Shown here: positions 55,064-63,046 of the stretch, piece after piece
How positions within the stretch are numbered: the stretch's first letter is position 1
Layout of the letters: each line of letters opens with the position of its first letter
Assembly (NCBI RefSeq): GCF_016907995.1
Contig: NZ_JAFBDA010000011.1
Coordinates: forward strand, 61,669-125,668
DNA length: 64,000 nt
From: Clostridium sardiniense
GTDB taxonomy: Bacteria > Bacillota > Clostridia > Clostridiales > Clostridiaceae
Direction: 5' to 3'
Made by a program: the position numbers and the translations under genes
Notes under the pieces: generated by a model
The model's input: only the letters and a program-made list of their open reading frames with translations
The model's database searches: none
What the model was told of the DNA's origin: nothing

Positions 55064-56986
55064 ATGAATACAGAGAAAAAAATAAGTATAGAGAAAATTA
55101 AAAATACACTAAAAGTAGCCGTACCTCCTGCACTGGTATCCACTATTATATTATTTATAAATATATTGTTTTTTGGATCAAACAATATAATAATTGCACC
55201 TTATATGACATTAACCTTTATAAGGATGAGAAATTACTTAACTATTGAAAAGAATATTATAAAACCATTATTTATTCATTTAATTATTGGAATTCTATCA
55301 TCAATAGCAAGTGAAGGTTTATATAGCACATTCATAATCAATTTGTTAGGTGTTGGGATATTGGCTTATTTTTTAACAGATGAATATAATCCAAGTAGCT
55401 ATTTCCCATATTTAATGGCATTTGTTTTTCTACAACTTTTCCCAACAAGTATTGAAGAAATACCAAAGAGATTAGTAGCAATATTAATATCATATATAGT
55501 TGTTTTTATAGCTTTAATAATATTTTCACCTAAAGGGGTTTGTTCTAAAATATCTACTTTAATTGAAGGTGGAATTAATAATATTAGTTTTCAATTAAAG
55601 GCGATATTAGATGGAAATGAAGAAGAATTAGAAAATAAAAGGTTTGATTTATTTGAGATATGCAAAGAATTAAATAGATTTGTTTATTCAAGTGGGAAGA
55701 AAAGATACTATCCATTTGTTATTGTTTTTCAGCACATGAATAATATAATTGATGAAATTGAATCAAATAAAACTTCAGTGAATTTTAATGAAAAATATTT
55801 AAAAAATCTTAGAGAATTATTTTTACTCTATAATACTTTTAATAGGAATAAATATATAAATAATATAGCTGAGTTTATTTCAAAGAATTCTTTTAAAGAT
55901 GAGAATACTAATTTTTATATTGTATATGTTTTAAATTACTTTATGTCTGCTATAAAAGGAACTATGAAACCTAATAAGTTTAATCTAAAAAAATATTTAA
56001 ACTTTAAAGATTCTAAAGAATATTTTCAGAAATATAGTAAGTATACACTCTCATTAAATGGATTTAAAATTAGATTTGCAATAAGAATTTCAATATTGCT
56101 ATCCGTATCTTTTACAGGTATTAGATTATTCAATATTCCAAAAGGATATTGGATTCCTATGACAATATTCTTATTAACTTTACCTTTTTATGAGGATAGT
56201 AAAACAAGGGTTAAATTAAGATTTAGAGGAACTATAATTGGATTAATAATATCATTTATGCTTTTCTCTATTTTTAAGAGTAATATTTCACATGTAATAA
56301 TACTTATAATATGCACATTTTTCATGTATGCATTTAGTGATTATGGAACTATGACAATATATATAACTTGTTATGCTCTTGCAATGACTACTATACATAT
56401 GGGAGATGATGAGGCAATAATTTTAAGATTAATATATACTTGTATATCAGCATTAAGTGTTTTATTTGCGAATAATTTTATATTTCCTACTAAAAATCAT
56501 ATTGAACTTATAACTATGATTGATAAGTTAGTAGAATTGGATGAAGTAATAGTAGATAAAATCAGAAGCATATTAGATTCAAGCTTTAATAAGTGTGAAA
56601 TCAGAGATATTATTTATTCTTCATATCTAATAAGTGGAAAATTACAAATGCATTATTCAAAGGTGGATAATGTTAATTTTAAAAATTTACTAGCTAGAAA
56701 TAATCAACTTACAACATTATTAACTCATTGTTGTATTATATTATGTAATGAGAAGAATTCAGAACTTGATAAAAGGTATATTTATGAATGTCTAAATAAT
56801 ATTGATCATATATTAGAAAATATGAAAATTAACTCTCCTAAAAAAACAATATTAAGAGATATATCTTGCGTTAATGTAAATAACTTAAATCATAAAAATA
56901 ATTATGAAAATACATTATTATTAAAATGTCTAAAAAAATCAAGTGAAGTTAAAGAAGATTTAGATAATCTAAAAAATGATATATAA
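55064..56986 (+). CDS. FUSC-family (aromatic-acid exporter-like) membrane protein
   Basis: Protein of 640 residues with two membrane blocks: about 17-165 (five or six segments) and about 335-475 (six segments), separated and followed by soluble helical regions. The second block contains NIPKGYWIPMTIFLLTLP and KLRFRGTIIGLIISF, typical of FUSC/ArAE proteins (YccS, AaeB). Known relatives export hydroxybenzoic acids or fusaric acid; the substrate here is unknown. AGAGGAAC lies upstream of the ATG. Divergent from ilvE and apparently monocistronic. Confidence 0.82.
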   Translation: MNTEKKISIEKIKNTLKVAVPPALVSTIILFINILFFGSNNIIIAPYMTLTFIRMRNYLTIEKNIIKPLFIHLIIGILSSIASEGLYSTFIINLLGVGILAYFLTDEYNPSSYFPYLMAFVFLQLFPTSIEEIPKRLVAILISYIVVFIALIIFSPKGVCSKISTLIEGGINNISFQLKAILDGNEEELENKRFDLFEICKELNRFVYSSGKKRYYPFVIVFQHMNNIIDEIESNKTSVNFNEKYLKNLRELFLLYNTFNRNKYINNIAEFISKNSFKDENTNFYIVYVLNYFMSAIKGTMKPNKFNLKKYLNFKDSKEYFQKYSKYTLSLNGFKIRFAIRISILLSVSFTGIRLFNIPKGYWIPMTIFLLTLPFYEDSKTRVKLRFRGTIIGLIISFMLFSIFKSNISHVIILIICTFFMYAFSDYGTMTIYITCYALAMTTIHMGDDEAIILRLIYTCISALSVLFANNFIFPTKNHIELITMIDKLVELDEVIVDKIRSILDSSFNKCEIRDIIYSSYLISGKLQMHYSKVDNVNFKNLLARNNQLTTLLTHCCIILCNEKNSELDKRYIYECLNNIDHILENMKINSPKKTILRDISCVNVNNLNHKNNYENTLLLKCLKKSSEVKEDLDNLKNDI

Positions 56987-57186
56987 AGAGATATAAATTT
57001 TAATGTATATTTTTTATATTGTGTTTCTTAATAATATTTTGTAATTGAAATATTAATTATTTATATCTCACACAAATAGACTGACATTCTTTGACTTTTG
57101 GCGTATAAAACTTAAATTAATAAATAATGAATTTTTAAAAGATAGTTTTAACTAATTTTGCTACTTTAAATATATAAATTTATTTG

Positions 57187-57195
57187 TGATATACT
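57187..57195 (+). promoter_or_regulatory. extended -10 promoter of the hydrolase gene
   Basis: TGA followed by TATACT, 40 bases upstream of the ATG; no good -35. The rest of the 248-base gap before it shows nothing recognisable. Confidence 0.45.
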
Positions 57196-57234
57196 TTAGT
57201 CAGGTTATAAATAATAAAGAAAGAGGTTGATAAT

Positions 57235-57849
57235 ATGAACGATATAGTAAAATCATATTGGGGAATGAATCTAAAACCTTTAGTTATAGGAAAAGGAAGC
57301 GATACTTTAGCGGTGATATTACCAGGTATAGGCTATACTTTAGATAGAGTTACTTTAGAATATTCATCACAATTATCATTAGAATTAGGATTCGATGTAT
57401 TAAAAATAGAATATGGATTCCAAATAGGTAGAAGGGAGTTTCATCCAGATGAAGAATTTAATATTATTGCAGAAGAATCCTTTAAATTGCTTAAGAGTAC
57501 TTTAGCCAATAAATACAAGAACATTGTTTTTATAGGGAAGAGTATTGGAACTTGCGTACAGAATGTTTTAAATAAAAATGTTAAGGGATATAATGTAACG
57601 AATATTTATTTAAGCCCTATAAATAAAACAGTACAAATGGAAATAGAAGAAAATTCATTAGTAATTACAGGCAGTAGTGATCCACTGTTATCAAAAGAAA
57701 ATTTAGAAATTCTTGAAGAGGTTAATGGCACAAAATTAATAAGTATTGATGGAGCAAATCATGCTTTAAATATTGAAGGTAATGCAATAAGAAGTTTAGA
57801 AATACAACTTAATATAATTAAGTGTATGAAAGAATATTTAAGTAAATAA
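57235..57849 (+). CDS. alpha/beta hydrolase
   Basis: Protein of 204 residues with the alpha/beta-hydrolase pattern: oxyanion region VILPGIGYTLDR, nucleophile elbow GKSIGT (the Ser of GxSxG), acid in TGSSDPLL and His in GANHALN. Compact family without a lid domain. The substrate is unknown; the closest resemblance is to small dienelactone-hydrolase-like proteins. AAGAGGTTG lies before the ATG. Monocistronic, between an extended -10 promoter and a strong terminator. Confidence 0.82.
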   Translation: MNDIVKSYWGMNLKPLVIGKGSDTLAVILPGIGYTLDRVTLEYSSQLSLELGFDVLKIEYGFQIGRREFHPDEEFNIIAEESFKLLKSTLANKYKNIVFIGKSIGTCVQNVLNKNVKGYNVTNIYLSPINKTVQMEIEENSLVITGSSDPLLSKENLEILEEVNGTKLISIDGANHALNIEGNAIRSLEIQLNIIKCMKEYLSK

Positions 57850-57850
57850 T

Positions 57851-57892
57851 AAAAAAGACTTATAGTTAGATATTTAACTATAAGTCTTTTTT
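57851..57892 (+). terminator. hydrolase gene terminator
   Basis: Perfect 18-bp stem (57851-57868 with 57875-57892) ending in six T. Confidence 0.93.
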
Positions 57893-57992
57893 CATGAGAC
57901 AATGTATATTAGAAATTTTTATATACATTGAAATAAATTATAAAATAAAGTATTGTTTATATAATAATATTATAAAGAAAGGAGATGATATA

Positions 57993-58604
57993 ATGACTTT
58001 AGATAAATCATATTTTAAATCTGATGCTATAACATTAGCTAAAGGTCTATTAGGTAAGGTATTAATTAGAGAAATTGATGGTAAAGTAATAAAAAGCAAA
58101 ATTGTAGAGACAGAAGCATATATAGGAAATTGCGATAAAGCATGTCATGCATACAATGGAAAGAGAACTAATAGAACAGAAATTCTTTATAGAGAAGGTG
58201 GAGTAGCATATGTATATCTTATATATGGAATGTATAATTGTCTCAATGTAGTTACAGGAATGGAAGAAGAGGCGGAAGCTGTATTAATAAGAGCTGTAGA
58301 ACCGCTTAATGAATTTGAGTATATTTCAAATAAAAGATTTAATCAAAGTTATGGTGATCTAAGTAATTTAAAAAAGATTTCACTTACTAATGGGCCAGGA
58401 AAATTGTGTAAGGCCTTGGAGATTGATAGAGACTTAAATGGATGCGAGCTTTATAAAAAAGGTGTATTATATTTGAGTGAAGGAAATGATGAGGGGTTTA
58501 ATATAGTTTCTACTAAACGTATAGGAATAGATTATGCTGAAGAAGCAAAACATTTTCTATGGAGATTTTATATAGATGGAAATAAATATATATCTAAAAA
58601 ATAA
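57993..58604 (+). CDS. 3-methyladenine DNA glycosylase (MPG/AAG family)
   Basis: Base-excision repair glycosylase that removes alkylated purines and hypoxanthine. It has 203 residues. Motifs: LAKGLLGKVLIREIDG, the catalytic region IVETEAYIGNCDKACHAYNG, GGVAYVYLIYGMYNCLNVV and RAVEP. ATG 57993 is 7 bases from AAAGGAGATG; the longer in-frame extension to 57894 overlaps the previous terminator tail. Probably forms a pair with the following DUF985 gene. Confidence 0.93.
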   Translation: MTLDKSYFKSDAITLAKGLLGKVLIREIDGKVIKSKIVETEAYIGNCDKACHAYNGKRTNRTEILYREGGVAYVYLIYGMYNCLNVVTGMEEEAEAVLIRAVEPLNEFEYISNKRFNQSYGDLSNLKKISLTNGPGKLCKALEIDRDLNGCELYKKGVLYLSEGNDEGFNIVSTKRIGIDYAEEAKHFLWRFYIDGNKYISKK

Positions 58605-58643
58605 AAAAATATATAATAAATACAAATGAAAAGGAGTATACAA

Positions 58644-59123
58644 ATGGATTCAAATTATTTTATAGAAAAATTACATATGGAAAAGCATCCTGAAGGAGGA
58701 TATTATAAGGGATCTTTTATATCAAAAGATATTTTAGACAACGGAGATGGTGAAAGAAAGCTATGGACTAGTATATATTTCCTGTTGCATACAGGAGAAG
58801 TATCTAATTTCCATAGATTAAAATCAGATGAAATGTGGTATTTTCATGCTGGAGAGGCACTTACAATATATATGATATCACCAGAAGGTGAATTTATTGA
58901 AAAGCAACTAGGATTAAATATATCAGAAGGTGAAACACCACAAGTATTAGTACCAAAAGGATATATATTCGGGTCAGCAATGAATAATGATGGATTTTCT
59001 TTAGTTGGATGTATGGTATCGCCAGGTTTTGAGTTTAAAGACTTTGAATTATTTAAAAGAGAAGAATTAATATCAAAATATCCAAACTACGAATCTATAA
59101 TAACAAAATTAACAATTGAATAA
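58644..59123 (+). CDS. DUF985 (cupin_5) family protein
   Basis: Protein of 159 residues with a single cupin barrel: HPEGGYYKGSF, FLLHTGEVSNFHRLKSDEMW and HAGEALTIYMI are the DUF985 hallmarks, with His/Glu candidates for a metal site. Biochemical function unknown. The ATG at 58626 contains the AAAGGAG in its coding sequence; ATG 58644 is 8 bases after it. 39 bases after the glycosylase gene. Confidence 0.88.
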   Translation: MDSNYFIEKLHMEKHPEGGYYKGSFISKDILDNGDGERKLWTSIYFLLHTGEVSNFHRLKSDEMWYFHAGEALTIYMISPEGEFIEKQLGLNISEGETPQVLVPKGYIFGSAMNNDGFSLVGCMVSPGFEFKDFELFKREELISKYPNYESIITKLTIE

Positions 59124-59125
59124 AA

Positions 59126-59155
59126 AAGACACATCAATATTGATGTGTCTTCTTT
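59126..59155. terminator. bidirectional terminator between cupin and mscS genes
   Basis: AAGACACATCA pairs with TGATGTGTCTT around ATAT; A/T-rich on both sides, serving convergent genes. Confidence 0.85.
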
Positions 59156-59969
59156 ATTCTGATTTTTGCATATGTAAATCCATTTGAGGATAAGGAATTG
59201 ATATGTTATTATTATCAAATTCTATTTTTACTGTTTCTAACAGATCAAAGTAAATTATCCAATAATTTTCAGTATCACACCAAGCTCGTACAATAAAATT
59301 AATTGAACTAGCGGCATGTTCACTAACTGCTACAAATGGTGCTGGATCTTTTAAAATTAATGGATTGTTGTCGATTATTTTATTTAAAATAGTCTTTACT
59401 TTTAATATGTCATCATTATATCCAACACTAAAAGTTAAATCTACCCTTCGTAATGGTTTAGAAGAATAATTTATTAAGCTCCCATTTGCAAGAGCACCAT
59501 TTGGTATTAGTATTTCCCTATTATCTGCAGTAACTAAGTGGGAATAGAATATACCGATTTTTTCTACTGTTCCTTGATATGATGAAGTTTCTATATAATT
59601 TCCAACTTGTACAGGTCTTAATAATAGTATTATTACACCTCCAGCAAAATTTGAAAGACTTCCTTGAAGAGCTAGTCCCACTGCTAAACCAGCAGAAGCT
59701 AATAATGCTGCAAATCCAGCAGTTGGTATTCCTACAAATCCCATAAATACAATTACTAATAAAACTTTAAGTGCAATATCAGCAAAAGCATGGAAAAAAG
59801 AAACTAAAGTTAAATCGATATTTTGTTTCTTTAGTAATGTATTTAAAGTTTTAAGCCCTTTATTCACAGCTTTCCAACCTATCCAAAGTCCAATTAAACC
59901 AAAGACAAGTTTTACTCCACTTGTAGATACCCAATGAAGTATATTATCAAAGATAACTGTTATATCCAA
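59154..59969 (-). CDS. small-conductance mechanosensitive channel MscS family
   Basis: Protein of 271 residues. Three N-terminal membrane helices, with the pore helix SAGLAVGLALQGSLSNFAGG, then the MscS beta domain (RPVQVGNYIETSSYQGTVEKI, IPNGALANGSLINYS) and a C-terminal alpha/beta domain. Opens under membrane tension to relieve hypo-osmotic shock. TTG start with GGGAG about 9 bases upstream on the minus strand; the nearby ATG is out of frame. Confidence 0.93.
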   Translation of the reverse strand: MDITVIFDNILHWVSTSGVKLVFGLIGLWIGWKAVNKGLKTLNTLLKKQNIDLTLVSFFHAFADIALKVLLVIVFMGFVGIPTAGFAALLASAGLAVGLALQGSLSNFAGGVIILLLRPVQVGNYIETSSYQGTVEKIGIFYSHLVTADNREILIPNGALANGSLINYSSKPLRRVDLTFSVGYNDDILKVKTILNKIIDNNPLILKDPAPFVAVSEHAASSINFIVRAWCDTENYWIIYFDLLETVKIEFDNNNISIPYPQMDLHMQKSE

Positions 59970-60197
59970 AAATACATCTCCCTTCCGTTAAAAATATTAT
60001 TTAATTATAACTTCTATAAAAATTAAAAGCAACAGATTGATTTTAAATTAATAACTGGTAAAATTATTATTAAATTTATAAATATAGTAACTATTATAAA
60101 TATTATTAATTATGGAGTGAAATACTAAGTAATGATTTTAATAAGAAAAAGTATTGTATTTCAACGATATAAATAGTATTTCATGGAGATGAAAGAT

Positions 60198-60551
60198 ATG
60201 ATTAAATATATGATAAATAATTCATATTCAAGTATAAAATCAAAGCTAAAGGTTCTTTATATGTTGAATATAATAGATATAAGCTTTACTTTAATATTAC
60301 TAAGGACTAGGTTATTTAAAGAGATAAATAAAATTATGGTTTTTATATCTGACAGTATAACTTTAAGTATATTAGTTAAGACCTGCTTAGTTGGAATACT
60401 AATTTATTATTTAATTAAGAGGATGATGAAAGCTACATATAAACAATTAAAAATAAGCAATATTATTATAATAGGAGCCATATTTATATTTTTAATAATA
60501 GATATATCTCATATTATATATAGTATTTTATATTTGTTATTAAAAATATGA
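60198..60551 (+). CDS. small membrane protein, DUF5658-like
   Basis: Protein of 117 residues with three hydrophobic segments (about 22-38, 50-74, 90-112). The sequence LYMLNIIDISFTLILLRTRLF followed by EINKIMVFI resembles DUF5658-type proteins, but I am not sure. ATG 60198 is 9 bases after GGAG; an in-frame ATG at 60183 precedes that site. Function unknown. The 213 bases between mscS and the ATG-like triplet at 60183 hold nothing I recognise. Confidence 0.6.
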   Translation: MIKYMINNSYSSIKSKLKVLYMLNIIDISFTLILLRTRLFKEINKIMVFISDSITLSILVKTCLVGILIYYLIKRMMKATYKQLKISNIIIIGAIFIFLIIDISHIIYSILYLLLKI

Positions 60552-60620
60552 TATAAACTATAAAAATTATATACTCTATAATTTTAATTATTGATAATTA
60601 TCTCTTCTATGCCTTTAAAC

Positions 60621-60649
60621 TTGATTAATTTATTAATGAAGTATATAAT
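60621..60649 (+). promoter_or_regulatory. sigma-A promoter of the queuine-salvage operon
   Basis: TTGATT, 17-base spacer, consensus TATAAT. Predicted start near 60656, directly before the riboswitch. Confidence 0.85.
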
Positions 60650-60667
60650 GTTTAATTGTAAAATTTA

Positions 60668-60762
60668 ATTGACAGTTCGTAAGCCGCCTGTCATTAAACA
60701 AAACTAAGGCATTTTCTAATAAATAAGTATTTAGAGGATGGCTTTGTGTCGTCCTTTTTTAT
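60668..60762 (+). ncRNA. preQ1-I riboswitch with terminator expression platform
   Basis: Aptamer: P1 stem TGACAG (60670-60675) with CTGTCA (60688-60693), loop starting GTTCGTAAGCCGCC, and an A-rich 3' tail ending AAAACTAAGG that forms the H-type pseudoknot. This matches the preQ1 class I pattern of the B. subtilis queC leader. Platform: stem 60735-60742 with 60748-60755 (two G-U pairs) and six T, an intrinsic terminator 40 bases before the radical-SAM gene. PreQ1 binding is expected to turn the operon off. Confidence 0.88.
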
Positions 60763-60802
60763 TTTTTATTAGTTTCTATGCCCTGAAAAAGGAGAAATAT
60801 AA

Positions 60803-61516
60803 ATGGAAATGCAAAGATATAGCAAAGTATTAGGAAAAAATCCTAGAGAAATGGTAATGCTTAAGGGGTTCCCTTGCAAATGGGGAAGATGTAGTTTTTG
60901 TGATTACATTGAGGATAACTCTAATTGTGAAAATGATATCATAAAATTTAATAAAGTTGTATTAAGTAATATAACAGGTGAATTAGAAGTACTAGATGTA
61001 ATAAATTCAGGAAGCATTTTTGAGCTTCCAAAGGAGACTTTAAAAGATATAAAAAATATTATAATTGAAAAGAATATTAAAAAATTATTTGTAGAATGTC
61101 ATTGGTTATATAAAGATAGATTAGATGAAATCAGAAATTATTTTAATATTCCAATAATATTTAGATGTGGTATAGAGTCATTTGATAACGATTTTAGAAT
61201 GAAAATATTAAATAAAGGTGCTGGATTTAAATCATATGAAGAGGTAAATAAGTATTTTGATTCAATATGCTTGCTTGTTGGAATAAAAGGACAAACTAAG
61301 GAAATGATAAAAAATGATATAAGTATATTAGAAAACCATTTTAAATATGGATGTATAAATGTTTATGTAGAGAATACGACTCAAGTAAAAAGAGATGATA
61401 AGCTAGTTGAATGGTTTATTAAAGAGTATAGTTATTTAGAAAAAAATAAAAATATAGAAGTACTGATAAATAATACAGATCTTGGAGTTGGGAGTGAAAT
61501 AGATGATCAAAAATAA
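60803..61516 (+). CDS. queL: radical SAM protein, probable queuine lyase QueL
   Basis: Protein of 237 residues with an N-terminal cluster motif C25-KWGR-C30-SF-C33-DY, a CX4CX2C spacing rather than the usual CX3CX2C. The rest looks like a partial TIM barrel (FRCGIESFDNDFRMKILNKG). It follows a preQ1-I riboswitch and overlaps queT. In Clostridioides difficile a radical-SAM enzyme in such a cluster, QueL, splits queuine to preQ1. I assign it by context and overall form; the partner nucleosidase QueK is not present here. GGAG lies upstream of the ATG. Confidence 0.72.
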   Translation: MEMQRYSKVLGKNPREMVMLKGFPCKWGRCSFCDYIEDNSNCENDIIKFNKVVLSNITGELEVLDVINSGSIFELPKETLKDIKNIIIEKNIKKLFVECHWLYKDRLDEIRNYFNIPIIFRCGIESFDNDFRMKILNKGAGFKSYEEVNKYFDSICLLVGIKGQTKEMIKNDISILENHFKYGCINVYVENTTQVKRDDKLVEWFIKEYSYLEKNKNIEVLINNTDLGVGSEIDDQK

Positions 61517-61985
61517 TTCACTAAATATTTTTGTTAAAATATCAGTAGTTGCTGCAATTTATGTAGTTTTAACTGTTGCAATAGCCCCAATAAGTTATGG
61601 ACCAATACAAGTTAGAATATCTGAGATATTAGTACTGCTAGCTTTTTATGATAATAGATATATAGTAAGTTTAACAATAGGATGTTTATTTGCTAATATG
61701 TTAAGTCCATTAGGAATGGCAGATATAATAGTGGGTACCCTTGGAACATTTTTTTCTGTATATGCTATTAGTAAAACTAAGAACTTATTTATTGCAACTC
61801 TTTGGCCAACAATTTTTTGTATTCCGGTAGTAGGTGCACTACATTTACTAATTGGATTACCATTTTGGATATATTTATTTGGATTTATGATTGGAGAATT
61901 TATTTCAGTGACTATTGTTGGATATCCGATAGTAAAATTTATTAGTAAGAATTCTAAATTAATTAATATTATACAATTAACTTAG
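61503..61985 (+). CDS. queT: queuosine-precursor ECF transporter S component QueT
   Basis: Membrane protein of 160 residues with about five or six segments, COG4708. The motifs VALTVAIAPISYGPIQVR-like (VVLTVAIAPISYGPIQVRIS) and LANMLSPLG-like are typical of QueT, a substrate-binding component used with the shared ECF energy module. Overlaps the radical-SAM gene by 14 bases and is under the same preQ1 riboswitch. Imports queuine or preQ1. Confidence 0.9.
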   Translation: MIKNNSLNIFVKISVVAAIYVVLTVAIAPISYGPIQVRISEILVLLAFYDNRYIVSLTIGCLFANMLSPLGMADIIVGTLGTFFSVYAISKTKNLFIATLWPTIFCIPVVGALHLLIGLPFWIYLFGFMIGEFISVTIVGYPIVKFISKNSKLINIIQLT

Positions 61986-62120
61986 TCTTACCATGTATTA
62001 GTCTGACTTTAACTGACTAACATTATAGTAATATATATTAAAATATTTTCTTAAGACTTTTATATAGAAATTTATATGTAACTAATATAATATTATATTA
62101 AAAGGAAAAGAGGTGTATTT

Positions 62121-62912
62121 ATGATTTCTCATGAAATTGATTTTAATATTTATGGAGATGATATGCAATTTGTAGAAATAGAGTTAGATCCACAAGAGTC
62201 AGTGGTTGCAGAGGCTGGTGCTATGATGATGATGGATAACTCTATATCTATGGATACTATTTTTGGAGATGGAAGTAAGCAGCAAAGTAATGGCTTATTT
62301 GGTAAATTAGGTGGTGCTGCAAAAAGAGTTGTAACAGGAGAAAGTCTATTTATGACATTATTCACAAATAGGGGATTAATGAAGGAAAAAGTATCCTTTG
62401 CATCACCTTATCCAGGCAAAATCATACCTATTAACTTATCAGATTATGATGGCAAAGTAATTTGTCAAAAGGATGCATTTTTATGTGCTGCAAAAGGAGT
62501 TTCAATTGGTATAGATTTTAGAAAAAAACTTGGAGTTGGTTTCTTCGGTGGAGAAGGATTTATAATGCAAAAATTAGAAGGCGATGGGTTAGCTTTTATA
62601 CATGCAGGTGGAACTATAATTAGAAAAAGATTATTACAAGGTCAAAAATTAAAAGTTGATACAGGATGTTTGGTGGCTCTAACTAAAACTATAGATTATG
62701 ATATAGAGTTTGTTGGTGGAATAAAAAGCAGTTTATTTGGTGGAGAAGGATTATTTTTTGCTACGTTAACTGGTCCTGGAGAAGTATGGATACAAAGTTT
62801 ACCATTTAGTAGATTAGCCTCTAAAGTCTTTGCAGCAGCACCAGAACTTGGCGGAAAAGATGTTGGACAGGGAAGCGTATTAGGTGGTCTAGGAAATTTA
62901 TTTCAAGATTAA
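62121..62912 (+). CDS. AIM24/TIGR00266 family protein
   Basis: Protein of 263 residues. Typical features: [27 protein letters not shown] start ([20 protein letters not shown]), [11 protein letters not shown], and the Gly-rich C-terminal half [21 protein letters not shown]. Homologues exist in most bacteria and in mitochondria (AIM24); the molecular function is unknown. AAGAGGTG lies before the ATG. Monocistronic, with a strong terminator. The 135 bases upstream hold a hairpin (TTAGTC/GACTAA near 61994-62016) without a T run. Confidence 0.9.
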   Translation: MISHEIDFNIYGDDMQFVEIELDPQESVVAEAGAMMMMDNSISMDTIFGDGSKQQSNGLFGKLGGAAKRVVTGESLFMTLFTNRGLMKEKVSFASPYPGKIIPINLSDYDGKVICQKDAFLCAAKGVSIGIDFRKKLGVGFFGGEGFIMQKLEGDGLAFIHAGGTIIRKRLLQGQKLKVDTGCLVALTKTIDYDIEFVGGIKSSLFGGEGLFFATLTGPGEVWIQSLPFSRLASKVFAAAPELGGKDVGQGSVLGGLGNLFQD

Positions 62913-62925
62913 AAATATAAATTAC

Positions 62926-62964
62926 AATAAGACACTTTTTAATATTAAAAAGTGTCTTATTTAT
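62926..62964 (+). terminator. AIM24-family gene terminator
   Basis: Perfect long stem AATAAGACACTTTTTAA with its complement around TATT, then TTTATT. Confidence 0.88.
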
Positions 62965-63046
62965 TAAACTTAAATTTTTATTGTATATATTTGTAGAAGA
63001 TGAACAGAATTAGCATATATATGTTAATTTTGGAGGCGGATACTAG

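Noticed and set aside
60609..60713. ATGCCTT (60609) pairing with AAGGCAT (60706) as a riboswitch antiterminator
   Set aside because: The upstream arm lies before the -35 of the mapped promoter, so it would not be in the transcript.
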